A DNA stretch of 64,000 bases from assembly GCA_018524345.1 (NCBI GenBank), contig JADQAZ010000001.1, positions 1,364,001 through 1,428,000 on the forward strand. Reading direction: 5' to 3'. A model generated the notes under the pieces. That model had not been told where the DNA came from. It saw only the letters and a program-made list of their open reading frames with translations, and searched no databases. Shown one piece after another: positions 17,680 to 25,489 of this stretch (position 1 is its first letter; each line of letters starts with the position of its first letter). The DNA is from Harenicola maris (GTDB taxonomy: Bacteria > Pseudomonadota > Alphaproteobacteria > Rhodobacterales > Rhodobacteraceae). The position numbers and the translations under genes are program-made.

Positions 17680-18441
17680 TCAAATATCCCCGCCGGAGGC
17701 TCCCGCACCCTCCACCGGCGCCACATAGGTCTTGATCGAAAACACCACCGCGCGGCTCTTGGCCAAGCGCGTCAAAACCTGCCGCTCACAGCGCAGGTAT
17801 GCCCCGCCCGCCTCCACCCGTGGATCCGCCTCGCGCCGCGGATGAAACAGCGCCGGATCGCCATAGAGCATCCGGTTCGCCCGCCACAGGGGCCGTCCCA
17901 CCTGCACCCCGTCAAACAGCCGCTGCACCCGCGCCGCCACCGGGTCATATTCCGGCACCGGCCCGTGGATCGCACCAAGGGGCTTGCCGATCTTCTCGGC
18001 CAATGTCCAACTCGCCGGAAAACACAGCACCGCCCCCTGCATCACATGCCCCTGCGGCCCCGCCCCCATGATGCAAAAATCCTCCTGCACCAACTGCCCA
18101 AGGGTCACCAAAGGGAAATTCCGGTCCAGAACCACCTCCGCCCCATCGGGGCAGTGCACCCAGCCATCGCTGACCTCAAACCCCGGCATCCGCGCCAGAA
18201 CATCCAGAACCATATCCAAAAGCTCACAGGCCGCGCCCACGCCCGGCGGCAAAAGCGCCTCCACCAACCCCGCATCCCGCGCCAGCATCTCCCGCCGCAG
18301 CGCCATCTGCGCGGCGTAAACCTCATCGACGCAGAGCCAATCCCCGACCAAAGGCTGCACCCCCGGCAAGGGCCGCGCCGCCGCCGCCAGAACCTCCCCC
18401 GGCACCTGCCCGTGCAACAAACCGCTCAACAAACCGCTCAA
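17680..18441 (-). CDS. Haem-dependent oxidative N-demethylase-like protein (DUF3445)
   Basis: This protein of about 253 residues has the features I associate with DUF3445: an N-terminal RPLPGVQPL-GDWLCVDEVYAAQMALRREML segment, a central VLDRNFPLVTLGQLVQEDFCIM segment, CFPASWTLAEKIGKPLGAIHGPVPEY, and LWRANRMLYGDP. Characterised members oxidatively demethylate dimethylamine-type compounds using haem. There is no ATG near the expected N-terminus; a TTG at 18441 overlaps the stop of the upstream gene (TTGA) and fits the family start. A role in methylated amine use beside dddP is plausible but inferred. Confidence 0.7.
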   Translation of the reverse strand: MSGLLSGLLHGQVPGEVLAAAARPLPGVQPLVGDWLCVDEVYAAQMALRREMLARDAGLVEALLPPGVGAACELLDMVLDVLARMPGFEVSDGWVHCPDGAEVVLDRNFPLVTLGQLVQEDFCIMGAGPQGHVMQGAVLCFPASWTLAEKIGKPLGAIHGPVPEYDPVAARVQRLFDGVQVGRPLWRANRMLYGDPALFHPRREADPRVEAGGAYLRCERQVLTRLAKSRAVVFSIKTYVAPVEGAGASGGDI

Positions 18442-19319
18442 CTGACCGCCGCCGCCCCGCCGCAGCGCCCGAGCAGCGCCGGATCCACAGCCAAAGGCCC
18501 GCCCAAGGGCGCCCAGAACCACTCCCGCCAAATCTCCCCCGCATCGGACAGCGCATCAAATGTCGCCTCGCTATAGGGCGCATCCACCCCCGCCGAATAT
18601 TCGACAGTGCGCGAGAACATAAACACCTGCGGATAATCAATCCCCGGCACGCCCAACATCGCCTGATGCAGCACAAACTCCGCCAGGCCCAGATCAATCT
18701 CGATCCCGCTCTCCTCGCCCTCATGGCTCACATGCAGCAAACAGCCCGTCCCGGCCCGCTGATCCACCGCCAGCCAATCGCCATTGGGCGCGGTGGCAAA
18801 GGCATGCCCGCCGACCATAAACTCCCGTATCCCGCGAAAATGCCCCGCCTGCCGCGGATTGCCCCCGGGCGGCGGCGTATACAAATCGATCCAGCCCGGC
18901 ACAGCGGCAAAGGCCCGCGCCGCCCCCTCCAGCGTCAGGTTCAAGGACCCCGAGGTGATCACCGGCACCTGCTCTAGGTCCGGCGGATAATTCCCCTGCG
19001 CATCGGGCGCGCGCGGATATTCCATAAAGGGCTCCGGCGGCATCTCGTCGGGCACCAGATGATAGGACCCCGGCGGATCAAACCGCCCCCGCAACTGCCA
19101 TGCCACCTCCACTCCGGCGGAAAAATCGCGGAAAAACCGTGCCAAGCCGTCGGGCACATCGCCCACCTGCGCCTCAAACGCCCGCATATCCGCCGCACTC
19201 GCAGGCGGCGCGATCCGCACCAATGGCCAATCCCCCACCGGCATCACCCGCGCCCGCATCTCGGGGCTGGCCAAAGCCTCCAACTGCGCCCGTATCGCCT
19301 CAAATATCGCCCCGGCCAT
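18438..19319 (-). CDS. SMI1/KNR4-like (SUKH) domain protein
   Basis: This 293-residue protein has at about 40-75 the ASAADMRAFEAQVGDVPDGLARFFRDFSAGVEV pattern of SMI1/KNR4 domains. GDWLAVDQRAGTGCLLHVSHEGEE follows, typical of the second half of that fold. SUKH proteins are often immunity proteins against nuclease toxins, but many are housekeeping-like. No toxin gene is visible nearby. The start at 19319 is chosen for the GAGGG 7 bp upstream. It heads a four-gene minus-strand set and is divergent from dddP. Confidence 0.6.
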   Translation of the reverse strand: MAGAIFEAIRAQLEALASPEMRARVMPVGDWPLVRIAPPASAADMRAFEAQVGDVPDGLARFFRDFSAGVEVAWQLRGRFDPPGSYHLVPDEMPPEPFMEYPRAPDAQGNYPPDLEQVPVITSGSLNLTLEGAARAFAAVPGWIDLYTPPPGGNPRQAGHFRGIREFMVGGHAFATAPNGDWLAVDQRAGTGCLLHVSHEGEESGIEIDLGLAEFVLHQAMLGVPGIDYPQVFMFSRTVEYSAGVDAPYSEATFDALSDAGEIWREWFWAPLGGPLAVDPALLGRCGGAAAVS

Positions 19320-19494
19320 CGCCATTCCCTCGCAGGTCACATCGCAAATCACATCGGGCGGACCCTGCCCAATCGCGCCGAACCCTGCAAGCGTCCCCCC
19401 GAACACACTCGACCCGAACACACCCGCAAATGTCGCAAATCGCCCTGACAGCCCGCCTCCCGCCGCAGAAAATCACCACACAGGAGGCCCGCAG

Positions 19495-20874
19495 ATGACC
19501 CAACCCTATGCACAAACCCGCAAGATCGACCCCACAAAAGGCAGCCACCTGCCCGACGGCACCCCCAACAACGCCGACCGCATCGAAATCGGCCCCACAC
19601 GCCTCGCCCTGAGGGAATGGGAAGCCGCAGGCCTCACCCTGCCCAACCTGCCCGCCATGCGCGAATACCGCTGGAAACGGCTGACCCAGCATATCGTGGA
19701 TCGCGGCTACGGCGGGCTGCTCATGTTCGATCCGCTCAACATCCGCTACGCCACCGACAGCACCAATATGCAGCTGTGGAACACCCATAACCCCTTCCGC
19801 GCCGTGCTGCTGCTGGCCGATGGCTATATGGTGATTTGGGACTATAAAAACGCGCCCTTCCTCTCCGCCTTCAACCCGCTGGTGCGCGAGGTCCGCGATG
19901 GCGCCTCCATGTTCTACTTCGCCAATGGTGACCGCACCGGCCCCGCGGCGGAGAGCTTCGCCGCCGATGTGGCGGACCTGATGCAACAGCGCGCCCCCGG
20001 CCACAAAGCCCTCGCCGTCGACAAGATCATGATCCATGGCCTGCGCGCGCTTGAGGCTCAGGGCCTCAAGGTGATGGAGGGCGAGGAACTCACCGAAAAA
20101 GCCCGCGCCATCAAAGGCCCCGACGAAATCCTTGCCATGCGCTGCGCCAATCACGCCTGCGAAACCAGCGTAAAGCTGATGGAGGATTTCGCCCGCAAAA
20201 ACACCCCGCTGGGGGAAACCTCCGAGGATGACATCTGGGCGGTGCTGCACGCCGAAAACATCCGCCGCGGCGGCGAATGGATCGAAACCCGCCTGCTCGC
20301 CTCCGGCCCGCGCACCAACCCGTGGTTTCAGGAATGCGGCCCCCGCATCACCCGGCCCAATGAAATCATCGCCTTCGACACCGACCTGATCGGCGCCTAT
20401 GGCATCTGCATCGACATCTCGCGCACATGGTGGATCGGCGACCAGCCCCCCCGCCCCGATATGATAGAGGCCATGAAACACGCCGTAGAACACATTGAAA
20501 CCAATAAACAAATGCTCCGCCCCGGAGTCATGATCCCGGAACTCACCGCCAATACTCACCGCCTGCACGACAAATACCAAAAGCAAAAATACAGCTGCCT
20601 GATGCACGGCGTCGGCCTATGCGACGAATGGCCCCTCGTCGCCTACCCGGACAAAGCCACCCCCGGCGCCTTCGACCACCCCCTCGAGGCGGGCATGACC
20701 CTCTGCGTAGAGGCCCTCGTCGGCGAAGAAGGCGGCGACTTCTCCATCAAACTCGAGGACCAAGTGCTGATCACCGAAGAGGGCCACGAAACCCTCACCA
20801 CCTACCCATGGGACGCGGCGCTTATGGGCTATTCATCAAACAATTCAACAAATGCCACCGGATCATTGAAATAG
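19495..20874 (+). CDS. dddP: DMSP lyase DddP with altered C-terminus
   Basis: This M24-peptidase-fold metalloenzyme cleaves dimethylsulfoniopropionate to DMS and acrylate. The residue numbering fits the known enzyme closely: metal ligands Asp295, Asp297, Asp307, His371, Glu406 and Glu421, and catalytic Asp377 in GVGLCDEWP. A strong AGGAGG lies 7 bp upstream of the ATG. Homologues I recall end at or just after the AALMG segment (here residue 445). This protein continues for 14 extra residues (YSSNNSTNATGSLK) read from the antisense of the AT-rich RelA/SpoT gene. The active site is intact, so the enzyme is probably functional. It is divergent from the SMI1/KNR4-DUF3445 gene set. Confidence 0.95.
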   Translation: MTQPYAQTRKIDPTKGSHLPDGTPNNADRIEIGPTRLALREWEAAGLTLPNLPAMREYRWKRLTQHIVDRGYGGLLMFDPLNIRYATDSTNMQLWNTHNPFRAVLLLADGYMVIWDYKNAPFLSAFNPLVREVRDGASMFYFANGDRTGPAAESFAADVADLMQQRAPGHKALAVDKIMIHGLRALEAQGLKVMEGEELTEKARAIKGPDEILAMRCANHACETSVKLMEDFARKNTPLGETSEDDIWAVLHAENIRRGGEWIETRLLASGPRTNPWFQECGPRITRPNEIIAFDTDLIGAYGICIDISRTWWIGDQPPRPDMIEAMKHAVEHIETNKQMLRPGVMIPELTANTHRLHDKYQKQKYSCLMHGVGLCDEWPLVAYPDKATPGAFDHPLEAGMTLCVEALVGEEGGDFSIKLEDQVLITEEGHETLTTYPWDAALMGYSSNNSTNATGSLK

Positions 20875-21875
20875 TTCCTGTAAGCACTCTTTAGCTGTGC
20901 CGGATTATCTGCACGTACATAAACAGCGTTGATACTCGTGTGATCATTTTCCAGTTGTGTGCTGTATTCAATCGCTTCGGTCGGCGACTTAAACGTCTTC
21001 ACCTCCAACTCCAAGTCACCATTTTTTTCAATTAGGTTCAAAACGTTATGTGCTTTCAAACGTTCACGAACATCGAATGCCCGCAGCAAGCGCAAACGGG
21101 ATACAACACCTAGCTGATGTTCAAGACGGTCGGCTTCAGCTTCTAATTGATCTAGGCCTTCATCTGGAAAAGAACGGCATACATTTTCGTGGCGCCTCGC
21201 GACTATCTCACTTGCAAGTGCAAAAAACTTCTCTCGAGGACTGTCTCCGTCTGTGAACTTTGTCCGTTCTCGGTCTACTAGATCAGAAATTTCGACCGCA
21301 GTTGCCCATGCATGTTGGACCCTTGTTCTAAGCTGCACCTCCACAAGAAGTCCGTCCCAAGGTTTTTTTTCCATTGAGTTTCGATCTGAACCTCTTGGAA
21401 AATGTCGTAGGACTTCGTGCACTCCGCGGTAACCGGTGGCCTTTGGGCGGCGAATATAATCAAACTTTTCTATGTTGTTCTTATAGATATGACGAACGTT
21501 TCGGAGGACCGCTGAAGATCTTAGGTGTTCTTGGAACTTTCTCAGATCTTGAATATTGTCAAAAATCAAACGACAACCCGCTAAGTCTTGCATAGCGGTC
21601 ACGTCAGTTATCACCGGTGATCCGTCCTGACGCCGACGTTTCAGCTTATCAATTACTGTCTTTTGTCGTTTAAGCCTTTGTGCAAATTCAACATTGAGAT
21701 TTGTCTGTTTGATATGGCCTTTTATCCAAGCCTGAAAAGTATTGATCACATAACCATGTGCAGCACGCCACTCATTAATGAGCTCCAAGTCCCGTTGCGT
21801 TTCTTCATTTTTGAAAACTGCCTTAGAAGCTTTCCTAACCCGGTTCTTACTGTCCGGCGGAGTCGGATAGGCCAA
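20829..21875 (-). CDS. Stand-alone RelA/SpoT-domain nucleotide synthetase-like protein
   Basis: This 348-residue protein has an intact alarmone-synthetase-type core: a LKRQKTVIDKLKRR segment, Asp97 in MQDLAGCRLIF, DYIRRPKATGYRGVHEV at 139-155, and Glu179 in VEVQLRTRVQHAWA. No HD hydrolase, TGS or ACT domain is present. The C-terminal 140 residues are of unknown fold. The start is a TTG at 21875 with GGAAAG 5 bp upstream; no in-frame ATG fits, and the N-terminus YPTPPDSKNRVRKA resembles that of related proteins. Base composition is much more AT-rich than the flanks. Its stop lies inside the end of dddP (46 bp convergent overlap). Candidates are a small alarmone synthetase or a toxSAS-type defence toxin. 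Confidence 0.85.
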   Translation of the reverse strand: MAYPTPPDSKNRVRKASKAVFKNEETQRDLELINEWRAAHGYVINTFQAWIKGHIKQTNLNVEFAQRLKRQKTVIDKLKRRRQDGSPVITDVTAMQDLAGCRLIFDNIQDLRKFQEHLRSSAVLRNVRHIYKNNIEKFDYIRRPKATGYRGVHEVLRHFPRGSDRNSMEKKPWDGLLVEVQLRTRVQHAWATAVEISDLVDRERTKFTDGDSPREKFFALASEIVARRHENVCRSFPDEGLDQLEAEADRLEHQLGVVSRLRLLRAFDVRERLKAHNVLNLIEKNGDLELEVKTFKSPTEAIEYSTQLENDHTSINAVYVRADNPAQLKSAYRNYFNDPVAFVELFDE

Positions 21876-21912
21876 ATGTACTTTCCAAATTCTGTTTGAA
21901 TGACAACTTCAT
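21847..21912 (-). CDS. Possible 21-codon upstream ORF overlapping the RelA/SpoT start
   Basis: An ATG at 21912 directly follows a strong GAGGAAAG sequence. It reads 21 codons (MKLSFKQNLESTFGLSDSAGQ length and order) to a TAA 29 bases inside the RelA/SpoT gene, in another frame. It could couple or limit translation of the TTG-started synthetase. No homology is recognised, and it may be fortuitous. Confidence 0.3.
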   Translation of the reverse strand: MKLSFKQNLESTFGLSDSAGQ

Positions 21913-21934
21913 CTTTCCTCGACACAGTCTAATG

Positions 21935-22072
21935 TCAGCATCCTTTAAAATCTATAGCTATTGGAGGCCTCATCCCTCCCTGTCTCAAAATATGTTCAAT
22001 CCATTTAATGCTGGGTCCCTTGCTAAAATCCCTACTTCTAACGGACTGGCTCTCCTCAACATAGGACGACAT
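21935..22072 (-). CDS. Small AT-rich ORF upstream of the RelA/SpoT gene (45 residues)
   Basis: The frame from ATG 22072 encodes 45 residues with protein-like composition. It starts MSSYVEESQSV and contains WIEHILRQGGMRPPIAID near its end, faintly resembling ParB-like N-terminal segments. It ends 22 bp before the leader ORF of the synthetase and shares its AT-rich character. No clear ribosome binding site is seen. It may be a small partner protein or a decayed fragment brought in with the island. The rest of 21876-22205 shows no other gene; the GC content returns to normal near 22085. Confidence 0.3.
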   Translation of the reverse strand: MSSYVEESQSVRSRDFSKGPSIKWIEHILRQGGMRPPIAIDFKGC

Positions 22073-22205
22073 AGGAACATCTGACGTCCTTCCCCCATAT
22101 GCCCCCCCCACGCAAAAATCCGCCCAAAGCCCCGCAACCAACAGTTCCCCAAAGCCCCCCCTTGCGTTACCCTTGCGCCCAAGCATTAACCAAAGGACCT
22201 GTTCA

Positions 22206-23003
22206 ATGAGTATCCGGCGCATCGCCCTTGCGGCCCTTATCGCCCTCGCCCCCGCCGCCACACTTGCCGCCACCTGCGGCAATACCTCGGCGGGCTATAA
22301 CCAGTGGAAAGCCGACTTCGCCAAAGAGGCAAAGCGCAAAGGCGTCAAAGCCAAGGGGCTGCAGGCCCTCGCCGGCACCAGTTATGCCAAGGGCACCATC
22401 GCCGCCGACCGCAACCAGAAGTCGTTCAAATACACGCTCCAGAAATTCATGCAGGTGCGCGGTGCCGATACCATCGTGGCGCAGGGGCGCAAACGCAAAC
22501 AGCGCAACATCAATTTCTACAACGGGCTGGAGCAACGCTACGGTGTGCCCGCCGGTGTCATCATCGCCATCCACGGCATGGAAACCGGCTTTGGCGGCTT
22601 TATGGGCGACAGCAATGTGGTCTCCTCGATCTCGACCCTTGCCTATGATTGCCGCCGGTCAGAGTTCTTCACCGGCCACGCCCTTGCCGCCCTGCAACTG
22701 GTGGACCGCGGCGTGATCTCCCCCGCCTCCATCGGCGCCAAACATGGCGAGCTCGGCCATACCCAGTTCCTGCCCGGCAATGTCCTGAAATACGGGGTGG
22801 ACGGCAATGGCGACGGGCGGCTTGACCTGAACAACCAATCCGACGCCCTCGCCTCCACCGCCAATTTCCTGCGCCAGAAGGGCTGGAAACCGGGTCAGGG
22901 CTATCAGGAAGGCCAGCCGAACTTCCGCGTTATTCAGGAATGGAACGCCGCGGGCGTCTATCAGAAGGCCATCGCCATCATGGCCGCCAAGATCGACGGT
23001 TAA
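22206..23003 (+). CDS. Lytic murein transglycosylase, MltB-like (SLT_2)
   Basis: This 265-residue secreted enzyme has a signal peptide at 1-21 (RRIALAALIALAPAATLA). The SLT_2 domain has catalytic Glu126 in IHGMETGFGGFMG. HTQFLPGNVLKYGVDGNGDGRLDLNNQSDALASTANFL provides the family's substrate and Ca2+-type loop. It cleaves peptidoglycan glycans to 1,6-anhydro products. It lacks the C-terminal peptidoglycan-binding domain seen in longer homologues. AAAGGA lies 8 bp before the start. Convergent with the next gene, whose 3' end overlaps by 4 bp. Confidence 0.9.
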   Translation: MSIRRIALAALIALAPAATLAATCGNTSAGYNQWKADFAKEAKRKGVKAKGLQALAGTSYAKGTIAADRNQKSFKYTLQKFMQVRGADTIVAQGRKRKQRNINFYNGLEQRYGVPAGVIIAIHGMETGFGGFMGDSNVVSSISTLAYDCRRSEFFTGHALAALQLVDRGVISPASIGAKHGELGHTQFLPGNVLKYGVDGNGDGRLDLNNQSDALASTANFLRQKGWKPGQGYQEGQPNFRVIQEWNAAGVYQKAIAIMAAKIDG

Positions 23004-23872
23004 TACCGGGCCAGAACCCCCATGTGATCCGAGCCTAGGCGCGGGCGCAGCTCAGTGCTGCCTCGCGCCTTTTCGCTGGAAAACGTGTGGTCAATCGGCA
23101 CCCAGCCGACGGGCAGCTCGAACGAGGGCCGCACACGCCCCAGCCGCGACACCCCCGCCGCCCGCGCCAGCCGCCGCACCGAGGCCGACCAAGGCACCAT
23201 GTTGAAATCGCCGCCCATGACAACCTCGCCCTCCAGCCCCTCCAGCAGGGGCACAAGGCGCTCCACATGCGCCCCCTGCCCATAGGGCCAAGGCCAGTGC
23301 AGATGGATCGACACCGCCCAGAAGGGCGCGCGATCGGGGGGCAAAAGCCGCACCGCCGTCAGCCCGGGCGCGCAGATCACACTGCCCGCCTCGGCCTCGA
23401 ACCGGCTGGCAATGGCCGTGCCGCCGACGCGGTTAAAGGCGCAATGTTCCCACGTGGGATAGCCGCGCAGCAGATGACGGATCTGCGCATTGGCCTCGGT
23501 GACCTCCTGCAGGCTCACCACATCCGGCAGGGCGGCCTGAATATCGGCGGCCAAAGGGCGCAGGTCCTTCTCCACAAACAGCATGTTCTTTTGATAGATA
23601 CTGCGCGTGCCCGCCGCCTCGCCCCGCAAATGGGCAATCCCCACAGGCAGCATCGCCAAAGCCAGCGCAATGTAACAAACCGCCACGATCCGCCGCGCGC
23701 CCAACCCAAGGGCCAACCCAAGCCCCAGCCACAGCGCCCCTCCGGCCGCAATCCACGTCCGCGCCACGGCCAGACTGTCGCCCAAAGGGTGCAAAACCCC
23801 TGCAAAACCCATCGCCAAGGCACAAAGGCCAAGGCCCGCGACACACCAGAAAAACCACCGAATCTTGCTCAT
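23000..23872 (-). CDS. Membrane-anchored endonuclease/exonuclease/phosphatase-fold protein
   Basis: This 290-residue protein has three N-terminal hydrophobic segments (about 7-26, 36-58, 62-80), followed by an EEP domain. It has DVVSLQEV (metal-binding Glu), GGDFNMVPWS (Asp-Asn), VPIDHTF, and the C-terminal GSDHMGV with the catalytic Asp-His. It resembles secreted phosphodiesterase- or nuclease-like EEP proteins with extracytoplasmic active sites. The substrate is unknown. Complete metal and catalytic residues suggest activity. Confidence 0.85.
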   Translation of the reverse strand: MSKIRWFFWCVAGLGLCALAMGFAGVLHPLGDSLAVARTWIAAGGALWLGLGLALGLGARRIVAVCYIALALAMLPVGIAHLRGEAAGTRSIYQKNMLFVEKDLRPLAADIQAALPDVVSLQEVTEANAQIRHLLRGYPTWEHCAFNRVGGTAIASRFEAEAGSVICAPGLTAVRLLPPDRAPFWAVSIHLHWPWPYGQGAHVERLVPLLEGLEGEVVMGGDFNMVPWSASVRRLARAAGVSRLGRVRPSFELPVGWVPIDHTFSSEKARGSTELRPRLGSDHMGVLARY

Positions 23873-24047
23873 GGCGCTGCCTTACACGAGGCCCCCGCAC
23901 GCCCGCAATCATTCATCGGGCACTCATCAGGCCCTCATGTCCCCTCACCTTGACGTGAACTCTGTGACCGCAGGGTAGTAACCCATGCGACAACCCGCCA
24001 TGTTGCACGGTGCAGGGGGGATGCCTGCGCAAAAGAAAGCTGCTGAC

Positions 24048-25256
24048 ATGACGACCGAACGCATCACATTTACCGGCTCTGGCGGAACACCACTGGCCGC
24101 CCGCCTTGACCTTCCCGAAGGGCCGCACCTTGGTACGGCGCTCTTTGCCCATTGCTTTACCTGCTCCAAGGACATCCCCGCGGCGCGGCGGATCGCGGCG
24201 CGGCTGGCGGGGATCGGCATTGCTGTCTTGCGCTTTGATTTCACCGGCCTTGGCCATTCCGAGGGCGAGTTCGAAAACACCACCTTCACCTCCAATGTCG
24301 ATGACCTCGTCGCCGCCGCCGCCTATCTGACAGGGCGCGGGATGGAACCGGGCCTGCTGATCGGCCACTCGCTCGGCGGCGCCGCCGTGCTGCGCGCCGC
24401 GGGCCAGATCGACAGCGTGCGCGCCGTCGCCACCCTCGGCGCCCCCTTCGACCCCGGCCATGTCACCCATAACTTCGCCGAGGCGCTGGAGGTGATCGAG
24501 GCCGAAGGCGCAGGCGATGTCACCCTCGGCGGCCGCCCCTTCCGCATCGGCAAGGATTTCGTCGATGACGTGCGCACAGAAAACCTGCGCCCCGCCATTG
24601 CGGGCCTCAAACGCGCCCTGCTGGTGATGCATGCGCCGGGCGACACCACCGTCGGCATCGAAAACGCCGCCGAAATCTTTGGCGCCGCCAAACATCCCAA
24701 AAGCTTCGTCACCCTCGACAAGGCCGACCACCTGATCACCCGCGCCGAAGATGCCGAATACGCGGCAGAGGTCATCGCCGCTTGGGCCGCCCGCTACCTT
24801 GACCTGCGCCCCCCCGCGCCCCCCATCGGCACCCCCGAGGGCGTGGTGCGCGTGTCCGAGGCCGACGCAAACGGCTTCCTGCAGGACATCAGCGCAGGGC
24901 AGAAACACCATATCGTCGCCGATGAACCCCTCGCCTATGGCGGCACCAATCAGGGCATGTCCCCCTACGGGCTGCTCTCGTCGGGCCTTGGCGCCTGCAC
25001 CTCGATGACGATCCGCATGTATGCCCGCCGCAAGGGCTGGCCGCTGGACCATGTCTCGGTCGACATCACCCATGACAAGGTCCACGCACAGGACGCAGAG
25101 GGGCACTCGCCCCGCATCGACACCTTCAAACGTGTGATCCACCTGACCGGCGATCTGGACGAGACCCAACGCGCCCGCCTGCTGGAAATCGCAGACAAAT
25201 GCCCCGTCCACAAAACGCTTGAGGCAGGGGCCGAGGTCGTCACCGAACTGGCCTGA
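24048..25256 (+). CDS. Bifunctional alpha/beta hydrolase-OsmC family protein
   Basis: This 402-residue fusion has residues 1-255 as an alpha/beta hydrolase with the nucleophile elbow GHSLGG (Ser108) and a late DH pair (KADHLI). Residues 270-402 are an OsmC/Ohr-type domain with the redox cysteines in GLGACTSMTIRMYARRK and ADKCPVHKTLE. OsmC domains detoxify organic hydroperoxides. The fused architecture is widespread in proteobacteria; why the two are joined is unknown. The start at 24048 is chosen on the hydrolase N-terminus; an ATG nine codons upstream is possible. Confidence 0.9.
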   Translation: MTTERITFTGSGGTPLAARLDLPEGPHLGTALFAHCFTCSKDIPAARRIAARLAGIGIAVLRFDFTGLGHSEGEFENTTFTSNVDDLVAAAAYLTGRGMEPGLLIGHSLGGAAVLRAAGQIDSVRAVATLGAPFDPGHVTHNFAEALEVIEAEGAGDVTLGGRPFRIGKDFVDDVRTENLRPAIAGLKRALLVMHAPGDTTVGIENAAEIFGAAKHPKSFVTLDKADHLITRAEDAEYAAEVIAAWAARYLDLRPPAPPIGTPEGVVRVSEADANGFLQDISAGQKHHIVADEPLAYGGTNQGMSPYGLLSSGLGACTSMTIRMYARRKGWPLDHVSVDITHDKVHAQDAEGHSPRIDTFKRVIHLTGDLDETQRARLLEIADKCPVHKTLEAGAEVVTELA

Positions 25257-25284
25257 ATCCAAGGCAATACCCGTTAAAACAGGC

Positions 25285-25311
25285 ATTGGCGCGCATCACA
25301 CCCGCGCCAAT
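25285..25311. repeat. Perfect 9-bp inverted repeat
   Basis: ATTGGCGCG (25285-25293) and CGCGCCAAT (25303-25311) flank a 9-base loop 28 bp after the hydrolase-OsmC stop. It may act as a T-less terminator or a protein-binding site. No T-run follows. Confidence 0.4.
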
Positions 25312-25433
25312 CCCGCCCCAGGCGCCATCCCCCCAAAACACCCCCACCGCACCGCAACCTCCTATTTTTTGGGCGCTCTGCCCAATTTTGCACGCCATTT
25401 CCCCGCCCAAACCGCGCCCCCTCGCGAAAAATA

Positions 25434-25449
25434 TTGACTCTTTGGTCAA
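25434..25449 (+). promoter_or_regulatory. RutR-like operator upstream of the PreA-like gene
   Basis: The 16-mer TTGACTCTTTGGTCAA matches the RutR consensus TTGACCAnnTGGTCAA at all but two positions (CA replaced by TC). It lies 40 bp upstream of the PreA-like start. Its left arm could serve as a -35 element, which would suit repression. RutR controls pyrimidine use in proteobacteria, consistent with the downstream gene. Confidence 0.55.
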
Positions 25450-25489
25450 AAATAGACGCCACTAGGAAAGAGCAAGGTGAGGACCAGAC

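Noticed and set aside
18438-19319. SMI1/KNR4 protein as immunity to a neighbouring polymorphic toxin
   Set aside because: No toxin, nuclease tail or secretion gene is found nearby, so the immunity role has no local support.
23913-25286. 457-codon minus-strand frame opposite the hydrolase-OsmC gene
   Set aside because: Gly/Ala/Val-rich antisense frame; the plus-strand gene has clear active-site motifs.
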